This document shows positions 1 through 9,136 of a stretch of 64,000 bases of DNA, one piece after another; the first letter of the stretch is position 1; every line of letters starts with the position of its first letter. The stretch is from Asterias rubens (Eukaryota; Echinodermata; Asteroidea; Forcipulatida; Asteriidae), in NCBI RefSeq assembly GCF_902459465.1, contig NC_047067.1, positions 20,583,680-20,647,679 of the forward strand, read 5' to 3'. A program made the position numbers and the translations under genes. The notes under the pieces are model-generated. The model made no database searches and was not told the DNA's origin. It was given only the letters and a program-made list of their open reading frames with translations.

Positions 1-45
1 ATTTGAATTATTTATGTGTTATTTTTTCATTTTATTCAAATAAGT

Positions 46-1012
46 ATTGGACCTATTGGGCTAAGGCTATATCCATTGGGATAAGGCTATGGTCATTGGG
101 CTAAGGCTATGGCCATTGGGCTATGGCTATTGGGCTAAGTCTGTGGCCATTGGGCTAAGGCTATGGCCATTGGGATAAGGCTATGGCTATTGGGCTAATT
201 AATGGTCATTGGGCTAAGGCTATGGTCATTGGGCTAAGGCTGTGGTCATTGGGCTAAGGCTATGGTCATTGGGCTAAGGCTATGGTCATTGGGCTAAGGC
301 TATGGTCATTGGGATAAGGCTATGGTCATTGGCTAAGGCTATGGCCATTGGGCTAAGGCTATGGCCATTGGGCTATGGCTATTGGGCTAAGTCTGTGGCC
401 ATTGGGCTAAGGCTATGGCCATTGGGATAAGGCTATGGCTATTGGGCTAATTAATGGTCATTGGGCTAAGGCTATGGTCATTGGGCTAAGGCTATGGTCA
501 TTGGGCTAAGGCTATGGTCATTGTGCTAAGTCTGTGGCCATTGGGCTAAGGCTAAAGCCACTGGGCTAAGGCTGTGGTCATTTAGCTAAGGCTATGGCTA
601 TTGGGCTAAGGCTATGGTCATTGGGCTAAGGCTATGGTCATTGGGCTAAGGCTATGGTCATTGGGCTAAGGCTATGGTCATTGGGCTAAGGCTATGGTCA
701 TTGGGCTAAGGCTATGGTCATTGGGCTAAGGCTGTGGCCATTGGGCTAAGGCTATGGTCATTGGGCTAAGGCTAATCCATTGGGCTAAGGCTAAAGCCGT
801 TGGGCTAAGATTGTGGCCATTGGGCTAGGTATATATCCATTGGGATAAGGCTATAACCATTGGGCTAAGGCTGTGGTCATTGGGCTAAGGCTATATCCAT
901 TGGGCTAAGGCTATGGTCATTGGGCTAAGGCTATATCCATTGGGCTAAGGTTGTGGCCATTGGGCTAAGGATATATCCATTGGGCTAAGGCTATTAACAT
1001 TGGGCTATTATT
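46..1012. repeat. 20-bp minisatellite array with higher-order repeat
   Basis: About 48 tandem copies of a unit close to CATTGGGCTAAGGCTATGGT fill this stretch. Variants have ATATCC, GGCC or TGTGG in place of the last bases, or GATAAGG for GCTAAGG. A block of variant units starting at 121 recurs almost exactly at 373, an offset of 252 bp, so the array has grown by block duplication as well as by single units. The array may begin outside the window, because 1-45 is ordinary AT-rich sequence with no unit visible. No coding function is seen. Confidence 0.97.
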
Positions 1013-1558
1013 AAGACCTTTGGGCTGCAACTACGGCGGCGATTCTGCCCCGGTGATTTTGTTCCCCCATACGGCGAGCTGTATACACATTTATTCTGGT
1101 AGCGCCCTCTTTGAATCGACCTCCTACAGACCATGTTCGCTTTCCTACAATGGGGACGGATTTCCCAATAGGACTCCGGCGCTATCCACTGCCCAAAGCT
1201 GTCAATTTGGACAGGGTTATACAATGATTTCAACATACGAAACAAACAAGATTACTGCATTCAAATAAAGTTCCACTGAACAATGTTTTACTTCCTAAAC
1301 AAATACATTTGGAATACATTTAATGTTTTTAAAACAAAACAAAATAATGAAAACGTCAATGTGACCCTAATAAATAATTTGGGGTTGAACAAAGAAATAT
1401 TTACTGGAGTAGGATATGGATCAAGAAGGAAATGACTAATAAACCTTTTGTTTTGCCGTCTCCTTTTCCCCACAGATATCACCCTTTAAGCCTGCCTCAT
1501 TCACTAATTAATGTTTCCTTTCTTAGCACCCTCGATATTGTCCTTTGTGTTTCCATCA
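1013..1558. other. intergenic sequence, no gene seen
   Basis: The first 200 bases (1013-1210) are richer in G+C than the surroundings and contain one GCGCCCTCT nonamer at 1102-1110. The rest is AT-rich. Short open frames occur on both strands over the same bases and show no splice-site pairs or recognisable domain, so I read them as chance. Confidence 0.6.
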
Positions 1559-1830
1559 GGGGCATTGTTGGCTTGTGCGTAAAGCGCTTGCCTCTCACCA
1601 AGGTGACCCCGGTTCGATTCCCGGTCAGGGCCATATGTGAGTTGAGTTGTGCGTTAGTTCTCTGCTGTGCCACGAGGGTTTTCTAGACCATCCGGTTTTC
1701 CAGACCATCCGGTTTTCCTCCCTCGTGAAAAATCAAACAATTTTGATCTCTGGCTGTGCTCCGTGGTCATAATGGGTTGATGTGGCTCCGCTAGGGTCGA
1801 ACCGTCAAGCCATGAACTGTTTTTGATATT
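1559..1830 (+). mobile_element. tRNA-derived SINE
   Basis: The head (1561-1632) reads like a tRNA gene. It has an A-box-like stretch around TTGGCTTGTGCG and a near-perfect B box, GGTTCGATTCC, at 1611-1621, flanked by pairing CCGG/CCGG bases. The anticodon arm is poor and there is no proper acceptor stem, so this is not a functional tRNA gene. An unrelated body follows with a duplicated CCGGTTTTCC motif and a pyrimidine/purine-rich tail. The layout is that of a SINE transcribed from an internal RNA polymerase III promoter. Exact ends are uncertain because no target-site duplication was clear. Confidence 0.7.
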
Positions 1831-3450
1831 TATACCATCGGTCCATTTGGTTAGTAGTTAGTAGTTTGTATAACAGCTTATGTTGTTTTATAAAAAAGAA
1901 AGACCAATTTATCAAATTAAGTAAATAATAAAGTAATTGAATAAACAAATACAAACAAAAGTAGAAGCTGAAAGCCGATTAGAAAGCTCACAGGTGATGA
2001 CGTTCATACCATTATATGGTTCCTTCAGAAACAAAATGTATTTCCATTTTGGAAGAATCTGTGGTTGGAGGAAATGTTAGTGGTGTGACAAAGCGCTAAA
2101 TTAAGAGCTCGTTATTATTATTATTTAATGTGAAAGTTAAAGGCACTGGTTATTAGTGAAACTAATTGTTCGCATAAAACCTTACTTGGTAAAGAGCAAT
2201 GGAGAATTGTTGATAGTATAAAACATTGTGAGAAACGGCTTCCTCTGAAGTGACGTAGCTTTTGAGAAAGAAGTAGTAGTCCAGTCTAATTTCTATACCA
2301 TCCGCCCTGGTAATAGTTAAAAAGCAGGACAGTTCTTTTCAGAACTGAGAAGTCTCCCGAACCTCCGATTATCTACTCCACGGCAGTAGAATAAAGCAAG
2401 ACAGTTCCCTAAGAACAACTCTACCTGGCAAGTAGATACACACATGGTGTTACCGCAAACCAAATATACAAGTATTTTCTCACCAAAATATTTGCATTAA
2501 ATTTGAGATCTCAGCTGAGCTCTTGAATGCAATCATCTGAAAGCACTCAACCTTTTGGTTTGTTATTTTATGCATAATTTATGTAGAGATACACCCAGTG
2601 AGAAGACAGGTCTTTGACATTAACTCAAGGTGTACAGTGCTTTTAAGAACCCATTATTATTATTATTTAATGTGAAATTTAAAGCTCAAAGTCAGATACA
2701 AACAAATACTGCAAAGTAGATTGACTGTTCTTACTGTTTTTACTTTCCAAACATCGGTCTTTTAGAATCACAATATCAATACTCCCTTTTTACAAAATGT
2801 TTAATGATACAAGTTTTTCGAAGGTCGTGAATGACAAAATAACTTTTGAATTATTTAAGGCAAATTTTGCATCGTAACCATATCTTTGTACTGCAGGTTA
2901 TGCTCACATCTCTGAAACTTGATACCTGTCATCGTACCAATTTTGTGCATAACCAGATTTATTTATTTATTTATTTTATTTATTTTAATTCTTCGGACAA
3001 AAAAAAAGCAAAACAATAAAAAAAAGCAAAACAATAAAACAAGCACAGGCCGTCCAGGGAAGGGCAAAAGTCCAAAAACTGTCATCAAAAAAGATGTGCT
3101 CTCCCAGACCTAGCTCATAAAAAATACACATTATATACTATACATTAAACATTCTAAAATTGCAGTAAAAGTTTTAACAAAAGATGGCAAGTAAAAAGCA
3201 ATAACACAAACGATAAACACAAGGTACTTTTTCAAAATGTCCACAGATTCACAACAAACCTACAGGGCCCGAAGACAATGAAGTAGAAAGCCTCCCCCGA
3301 AATACCATACACTCCGACGAGGAACTGCAGCCCCCGAGAAATGAGCAAAACAAGCCACAAAACATATTTCGTCTCAGTGAGATGAACACTATTATAGCAT
3401 GCAAAAACCCATCAACCAGCCATGATATTATATTTGATTTCATGCGTGTT
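1831..3450. other. intergenic, AT-rich, repeat-bearing
   Basis: No gene is supported. The stretch contains one member of the histone-hairpin repeat family (listed separately), two copies of a TTATTATTATTATTTAATGTGAAA motif split by about 530 bp (2114 and 2655), and an A-rich tract near 3000-3035. The right end is the presumed 3' flank of the minus-strand glycosyltransferase gene. Confidence 0.6.
2290..2485 (+). mobile_element. histone-hairpin repeat family, copy 1
   Basis: This copy has the hairpin AGTTCT-TTTC-AGAACT at 2331-2346 (6-bp stem, TTTC loop). About 100 bp later comes ACATGGTGTTACCGCAAACC, which is shared exactly with the copy at 48.7 kb. A second, degenerate hairpin-like segment lies between them. 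The CGAAACGTC box seen in other copies is not recognisable here, so this copy is rearranged or decayed. Confidence 0.6.
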
Positions 3451-3456
3451 TTTATT
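3451..3456 (-). terminator. candidate polyadenylation signal of the minus-strand GT31 gene
   Basis: AATAAA lies on the minus strand 89 bp beyond the stop codon of the glycosyltransferase gene at 3545-4828. It is the nearest canonical hexamer, and its spacing suits a short 3' UTR. Confidence 0.5.
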
Positions 3457-3544
3457 TCAACAATTCAATAAGCTTGACGTTTGAAGTTTAAAATTATACT
3501 CTTGCCGAAAATGCTTGGATTTCAGAGTTGTTGATTGAGCTGTA

Positions 3545-4828
3545 TTATAATAACATAAAGAGGTAAATGAAATAACTTAAAAGCCACACCACCAGGAATA
3601 CTACTAAGAATATATGACCCAAAAACGAATACCAGAAGTCGTTACCAGAGTTAAGTACTGTCACGTTGTACTTGCGCATTACACTCTCATAAAGTTGAAT
3701 GAGTCGCTCATCCATTGTCTGTTTATGGTGAACCGTAATTACAGCAATGCCTTTCTCAAACACCTTCCTGACGAAATATTTACGATAAAGTGAGACGTAA
3801 ATTTGGAAGCCTTCGCCGTTGCGAGGCGTTATTCCGGCTCGTTTCATGACTAAGCCAAAGAAGACATCGTCCCATGGTAAGAAGCGAACGTGTACGGACT
3901 CCTTGAAGATCGTACTCGCTACGTCACTGGACATGACGTAACAGCCACCTGGAAAGAAAGGTGGATAAGTTGGTTCCGGGTACAGTTCAACCGGAGTATA
4001 CCATTTGTTGCTCGCTCCGTCCGGATCCCGGTATGGCGTCCAGTTTGTCTTGAGACTTCCTTCAGCATATAGAAGCTTAGGTTTGTCAATCAGACGTTTT
4101 ACAAGGTTATATACATTTAACATGATATCTGAATCCACACTAGCAACATAAGTAGCTACTGTGCACCATGTACTAGCCCACCGTAAACCCATCATGTTCT
4201 TTATGGTAAGGTTAAGGTACGCATCTGTGAAGTTCTCTTGAATGATATCGTTATACTTGTAACTTTCACGGAATACGCTTCTTTTCACGCCGGCATGAGC
4301 GGTCTCACCAAGTAGAAACATTGTCAATGTCAGATGATTGGAAACATTCTGTATACTGCCCCAAGTTCGTCGTATTTGCACCCGGTCAAAGAAATCTTCC
4401 GGTCTTGTTTTGACGAGAATCAGTAGAAAAAGTGGCATGTTCCATTTCTTAATCGCCTTGGTACAAGCCTCCTGATTGGTTATTGTAAATTCAAATCCAT
4501 GTGGATTGATGATCTTCTCACTGTACAGTGGCGGATAGACTGTAACATTAATGGATGTACTATTTGGGTTGTCCTGGTGACGAATAGATGACGTAGGCAA
4601 TTCGGAATAGCCGCCGTTGTCAACATGAACACGATGACGCGCTTTACGGTGAAACATGAAGCTTGGGTTCATCTCCTGGTCGTGTAGAAGAAGAAACCCC
4701 TGGTTAGGTGTGTCCTCCTGGTCACCGTCGTCTACTCCAGTAGAAATCGTCAGAATCAACCAACTTACTAAATAAAAGCTCAATACAATTGTGCTGAGTA
4801 TATTGAACTGTCTCGTACCGATCCTCAT
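3545..4828 (-). CDS. beta-1,3-glycosyltransferase (GT31 family), type II membrane protein
   Basis: Predicted Golgi enzyme that transfers galactose or GlcNAc in beta-1,3 linkage from a UDP-sugar; the donor cannot be told from sequence alone. In the 427-aa product, residues 9-28 form a signal anchor. The GT31 domain follows: FLLILVKT (134-141), the family motif IRRTWG (152-157), a DxD metal site as DSD (232-234), PGGCYVMS (293-300) and PWDDVFFG (318-325), which corresponds to the usual EDVYVG block. Several N-x-S/T sites are present. I start at 4828, not at the upstream ATG at 4987, because TTTATTTTCAG, a good splice acceptor, ends six bases before this ATG and the hydrophobic anchor follows directly. 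A 5' UTR exon therefore probably lies upstream. The coding part has no intron, as is common in B3GALT genes. Unusually, residues 402-425 are a second strongly hydrophobic segment at the extreme C-terminus. A divergent paralogue lies at 6585-7685. Confidence 0.92.
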   Translation of the reverse strand: MRIGTRQFNILSTIVLSFYLVSWLILTISTGVDDGDQEDTPNQGFLLLHDQEMNPSFMFHRKARHRVHVDNGGYSELPTSSIRHQDNPNSTSINVTVYPPLYSEKIINPHGFEFTITNQEACTKAIKKWNMPLFLLILVKTRPEDFFDRVQIRRTWGSIQNVSNHLTLTMFLLGETAHAGVKRSVFRESYKYNDIIQENFTDAYLNLTIKNMMGLRWASTWCTVATYVASVDSDIMLNVYNLVKRLIDKPKLLYAEGSLKTNWTPYRDPDGASNKWYTPVELYPEPTYPPFFPGGCYVMSSDVASTIFKESVHVRFLPWDDVFFGLVMKRAGITPRNGEGFQIYVSLYRKYFVRKVFEKGIAVITVHHKQTMDERLIQLYESVMRKYNVTVLNSGNDFWYSFLGHIFLVVFLVVWLLSYFIYLFMLL

Positions 4829-6584
4829 ATTGCACTGAAAATAAAGTCCCAAACAGCACTGAAAATGGCTGCCTTGTCTGTTTGTAGTGAATGCGACGTG
4901 GAATAGATAATGAAAGGTCGACAATATTTGCATACTCCAGTTCATTATGATATACAAAATATTGGCAAAGCAAAATGTAATCCACAAAATACGTGGCAGT
5001 CTTCACCTTTGGATTGGTGATCCTTGCTCTATGGTGTGTTACTACTGATATTAGGGGATACAGTCATGTTCACTGGGTTCAGTGGTTATGCGTCACTGGG
5101 GGGGCGTAAAGGTCATTGCAATTAGAGTTTTCCTTCCTGCGTGTATAAGTCTCTTCATGATAACACTAAGTTACCCATAGGGCAGGTCAGATTTAGGTTT
5201 GCATACAAGGATTGGGTAAACACAAATACAGTTCCAGTGAAGTTTTATGTTCATTCCTACATTGATGTGTTAATCATTTAAATCATAGAACAAGTAATTA
5301 GCTGGAGATGGACTTCAGACTTTGACTTGCGTTATGATCCCACTGGTCACGTTGCTAGCGGTGCACTCATCACTTCCCATGTGTGTGTTTGTGATTAAAC
5401 TTCGAAACATCGAAAAGTCTAATTATTCGTGAGGCGGACGCCATCTTAGAAACCTTATGCCCAGAGTTCAAGAGTTTTATTAAGTGTGTTAAGTTTTGAT
5501 TGTAAACTTCTCTTTTAAGATTCAATTTATTTTGTTTAACCACTGATTAATAAAATGTGAAAGAGCTGTAACCAGATTGTGTCTGGACAAGAATGGTATA
5601 ACAGTCTCTTATTAGCGATACGACGTGCACGTGAAAATCTGTAATTTATCAATACTTGTTGTGCCACAACCACTATCAATACATGTTAGTTCCATTTGTT
5701 CTTGTGTGATGTTATTATTAATTTATTGCATACCGGCAGTATACAAAACTAGATCAGGGTATACATTTATATTCAAGTGAACTTCTAGATGCAACTTTGA
5801 CAATAAAATTATGCCTTTGAAGACATCTGGATTTAATGTTGCAACCGACGAAGCCCGACGCCTGCCTATAGAATCCGAAAAGAGCAGTTTCAAGTTTCAA
5901 TAGAGGGCGCTTGTTATGTCCTTTGCCACGTAGGGCCTACCCTGTATACCACACATATGGACATCTGTATACTGCGACGATAGGATATAACATGAATAAT
6001 AATGAATACATATACAACAAAATCAAAACAAATAATTGTTTGCTTTGTTGCCGATTTAGGTAATTATTTTTTACATTTACCCGAAAATGCGTCCGTCAAA
6101 GAAAATAATGTTAAAATAAAATATAAATAAATACAAATAATAGGCCTTTGTTAACATGTCTATCATATAATTTTTTTCTTTTCTGGAATTGTCTGTGTGT
6201 CGTCACAAAGTAAAAGGAAAGGCATACAATGTTAAAAATTGGAGGTTTATTTGCGTGGACCATTATTTTCTACTGAACACATGCACTCACCTGAAGGCAT
6301 AATGCCCCTTTAAATTCAATTCAACTCGTGCGAAACGGCATCAGTGCAGTGTGATGGGGATGTATGAAGATTAGTTTTTTTAATGGATTTGTGCTATAGC
6401 AGTTTGATGTGTATTATATTTTGAATCTCAAGGGCGATTGCAATAATTGTCGCGATAGAACAGCTGCGCCATCTTGGTGTATTCAACCACCATCACGTGT
6501 ATGTGGCTTCAACAAAATTACTGTACTTATACTATTACCTATGTGGACCTGAGGTTAAGGTTGCGGTCATAGAGGAACACCAAT
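4829..6584. other. intergenic region between two divergent GT31 genes
   Basis: This 1.75-kb gap must hold the 5' ends of both glycosyltransferase genes. It contains the splice acceptor just upstream of 4828, an AGAGGGCGC nonamer at 5902-5910 and AT-rich tracts. No TATA box or further open frame could be assigned with confidence. Confidence 0.6.
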
Positions 6585-7685
6585 ATGTACACTCTGATCA
6601 GAAAGAAACTGAAATTCCTCATAACATCATGTGCAATATGCTCCGTCGTTTTATGGTTATTTGATAAGGAATTAATGGTGGAAACGAACGACGGGTCGGT
6701 GTACAGCGACGACGTGATAAATGCACACGATTTCCATTTTACCATTGCGAACTATGACAAATGCTGGAATGGCACCGACGCAACGATGACCCCATTCCTT
6801 CTCATACTCGTGAAAACAGGTCCACAGAACTTCTACGATCGCCAGCAGATTCGCCGGACATGGGGAGGAACGAAGATGGTTCTGAATGAACTGGTATCCA
6901 CCATGTTTTTACTAGGGATGAGCAGTGATATGGAGTTAAACCAACGCATTACTAAGGAGAGTCAAGAATATGAAGATATTGTGCAAGAGAATTTCTTTGA
7001 TTCCTATCATAATCTGACTATTAAGATCATGATGGGATTGAAATGGGTCGCTACATTCTGCTCTAATGTATCCTATGTAGCGAGTGCAGATGCTGATATA
7101 ATGTTAAATACAGTCAACCTTGTTAATCGGTTATTAAGTAAACCACGCAAGAGGTACGCTGAAGGTACCCGTATGAGAAATGTGGTACCAGTGAGGGACC
7201 CAAACGCACATAACGGCAAATGGTATACTCCGTTTGAGTTGTACCCAGACCCGACGTATGCACCATTCTTCCCTGGTTCATGCTACGTGATGTCCGGTGA
7301 TTTAGCCTGGTGGATCTTTCTGGAGTCCAGAAAGGTGAGGTATCTACCATGGGACGATGTCTTCTTTGGACTAGTCTTGCAGAGACTAGGTGTTGATCCA
7401 GCACACGGCGCGGGGTACGGTCTGTATGTCAAACTATCCAGAAATTTGACAATAACGTCAGTTTTAATGAAGGGAATTGGAGTATTGATACCTCACCGGG
7501 AAAATAGTACTGATGAAAGATTGTTGCAATTGTGGAATCAAACTATGGCATTAAGCGAGCGTCGAATAATCAACTCTACCAACAGAGATGTGTCACTAGT
7601 ACTATGCGGCATCATTTTGTTTTCTATACTTCTCATAATTTTCATTTTGGGATTCTTTTATATACTGGTATCGTTTAGTTTTTAG
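6585..7685 (+). CDS. beta-1,3-glycosyltransferase (GT31 family), paralogue of the gene at 3545-4828
   Basis: A 366-aa Golgi-type transferase, intronless, divergently oriented to its paralogue. Residues 8-27 form the signal anchor. The catalytic domain shows FLLILVKTGP (71-80), IRRTWG (89-94), the metal-binding DAD (169-171), WYTPFELYPDPTYAPFFPGS (213-232) and PWDDVFFG (255-262). The last two blocks match the neighbour almost word for word, so the pair arose by local inverted duplication. N-linked sites include NGT, NLT, NVS and NST. Residues 337-363 form a long C-terminal hydrophobic segment, as in the paralogue and unlike typical B3GALT or B3GNT proteins, which end in a soluble luminal domain. 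The start ATG has A at -3 and is followed at once by a basic then hydrophobic anchor. AATAAA lies 103 bp past the stop. Donor and acceptor sugars are unknown. Confidence 0.93.
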   Translation: MYTLIRKKLKFLITSCAICSVVLWLFDKELMVETNDGSVYSDDVINAHDFHFTIANYDKCWNGTDATMTPFLLILVKTGPQNFYDRQQIRRTWGGTKMVLNELVSTMFLLGMSSDMELNQRITKESQEYEDIVQENFFDSYHNLTIKIMMGLKWVATFCSNVSYVASADADIMLNTVNLVNRLLSKPRKRYAEGTRMRNVVPVRDPNAHNGKWYTPFELYPDPTYAPFFPGSCYVMSGDLAWWIFLESRKVRYLPWDDVFFGLVLQRLGVDPAHGAGYGLYVKLSRNLTITSVLMKGIGVLIPHRENSTDERLLQLWNQTMALSERRIINSTNRDVSLVLCGIILFSILLIIFILGFFYILVSFSF

Positions 7686-7787
7686 AGTTCATGTTTTGAC
7701 TTTTTTCTCTCGCCGATTGTTTCTACTCAACATGTAAAACACAATCCTTTTCGAATTGTCTGTAAAAGGTGCAAACCTTTAAGACAC

Positions 7788-7793
7788 AATAAA
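7788..7793 (+). terminator. polyadenylation signal of the plus-strand GT31 gene
   Basis: The canonical AATAAA, in the context ACACAATAAAAGAAG, lies 103 bp downstream of the stop codon at 7683-7685. Confidence 0.65.
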
Positions 7794-7799
7794 AGAAGT

Positions 7800-9136
7800 T
7801 CTACGCATTCAAACCACATAGAAATCATCTTCAAGAAATTATTGATTTCATAAAAAGGTGGCTAGTTAATGGAATGTTTGGTATCCAATTTAGTTTTGTT
7901 TTTGTGTATGTTGTTCCCAGGATCTTTCATCTGTATTATTATAAACATAATGGACAATTGGTGATCAATGGTTTATACAGAGTATGCTTATAGTCCAATA
8001 TCGATTATCTGTAAAATGATCAATAATGAACGATAAGTGAGCAATGGTCTCTAAAACAGTTTAGGTCCCACTGACTTAGGCCTATTATGATCACTCAAAG
8101 TTTGTTTATAGAGGTATATTGGACACAATCATGTTCAAAAAAGCAAGATTGAAAAACTTACATGAATTTTGGGAAATATTTATTACATTGTACACGACAA
8201 GACGAATAAAAATAAACTCTATTTGTTAAAATATTGAAATCACACGTAGCACCTTTACTACAATATAAGCTCTTGATTTCTTTAATCGGCATGTTACTAA
8301 TTACAAAACGTCTCATTTATATACACAAAGCTACACATGAACTTAAAAGTATTAACATATTATTTCAATACAATATTTACATACTCTACATGGAGATCTA
8401 AACTACGGTAAAATCACCTTTTTATAGGCGAGTAAATTGAAATACACTCACGCGACATAAAACACAGCAACAATTTACCGATTTAAGTATAACTATTTTA
8501 TTTCTACATCTTATCCCACAAACACTTATGAGCCTCGTTTGCAATTTAGCTTTACATTGTTTTAAACACAAAACACTTACTCAATATCAAAACTTTAAAC
8601 GTTACAACTCCCTTACGTAATTACGTTGAATACGTTTCATATCGAAACGTTTTAGACACTTTAAACGTAAAAATATGTATACTAAAGCGTAGATACATAT
8701 ACGCTATACAAGACTTCGATATTTAATAGTATTATACTTGGGACATAATGACACTCTCACAGTGTTTCCTGTGCTATTATCCTTTCCAGAAGCAAACAAT
8801 TGAAGTTTTCCTGTCACTAGATTCACGTCACACTGAGTTTCACTCAAATAATCACTCGTTGTTTTCACTCCAATCTTCACTCGTTGTTTTCACTCCAATC
8901 TTCACTCGTTGTTTTCACTCCAATAATCACTCGTTGTTCTGCCTATACGAAGATTTGAGTTTCGGCAATGACGAGTTTTAAGGAAGTTTTGTTCTTCAAG
9001 TTGTTCACTGTGATGTCAAAGCACACGGTAGATAGGCGCGGTGACTTTTGTTGCCGCATTCATAAAAACATGAAATTGTTTTCATGAACAATTTGATTTT
9101 AGATTTCCATGGTTTCATTCAAATTGTAATGTGCAG
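7800..9136. other. intergenic and Wnt9 3' flank, AT-rich
   Basis: The two genes on either side converge here. Candidate minus-strand poly(A) signals for Wnt9 are ATTAAA at 8722-8727 and AATAAA at 8497-8502. They would give 3' UTRs of about 0.4 and 0.6 kb. A 25-bp tandem repeat at 8853-8945 is listed separately. No gene is seen. Confidence 0.6.
8853..8945. repeat. 25-bp tandem repeat, about 3.5 copies
   Basis: The unit begins CACTCGTTGTTTTCACTCCA and starts at 8853, 8878, 8903 and 8928, an exact 25-bp period. It lies in the probable Wnt9 3' UTR or just beyond it. Confidence 0.92.

Noticed and set aside
46-1012. CRISPR-like array
   Set aside because: The units are contiguous 20-mers without unique spacers, and the genome is animal.
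1561-1632. Functional tRNA gene
   Set aside because: The B box is good, but acceptor and anticodon stems do not pair, and a SINE-like body follows.
4829-4987. Longer N-terminus of the minus-strand GT31 protein
   Set aside because: A splice acceptor just before the ATG at 4828 and the signal anchor immediately after it indicate that the upstream open frame is intron.
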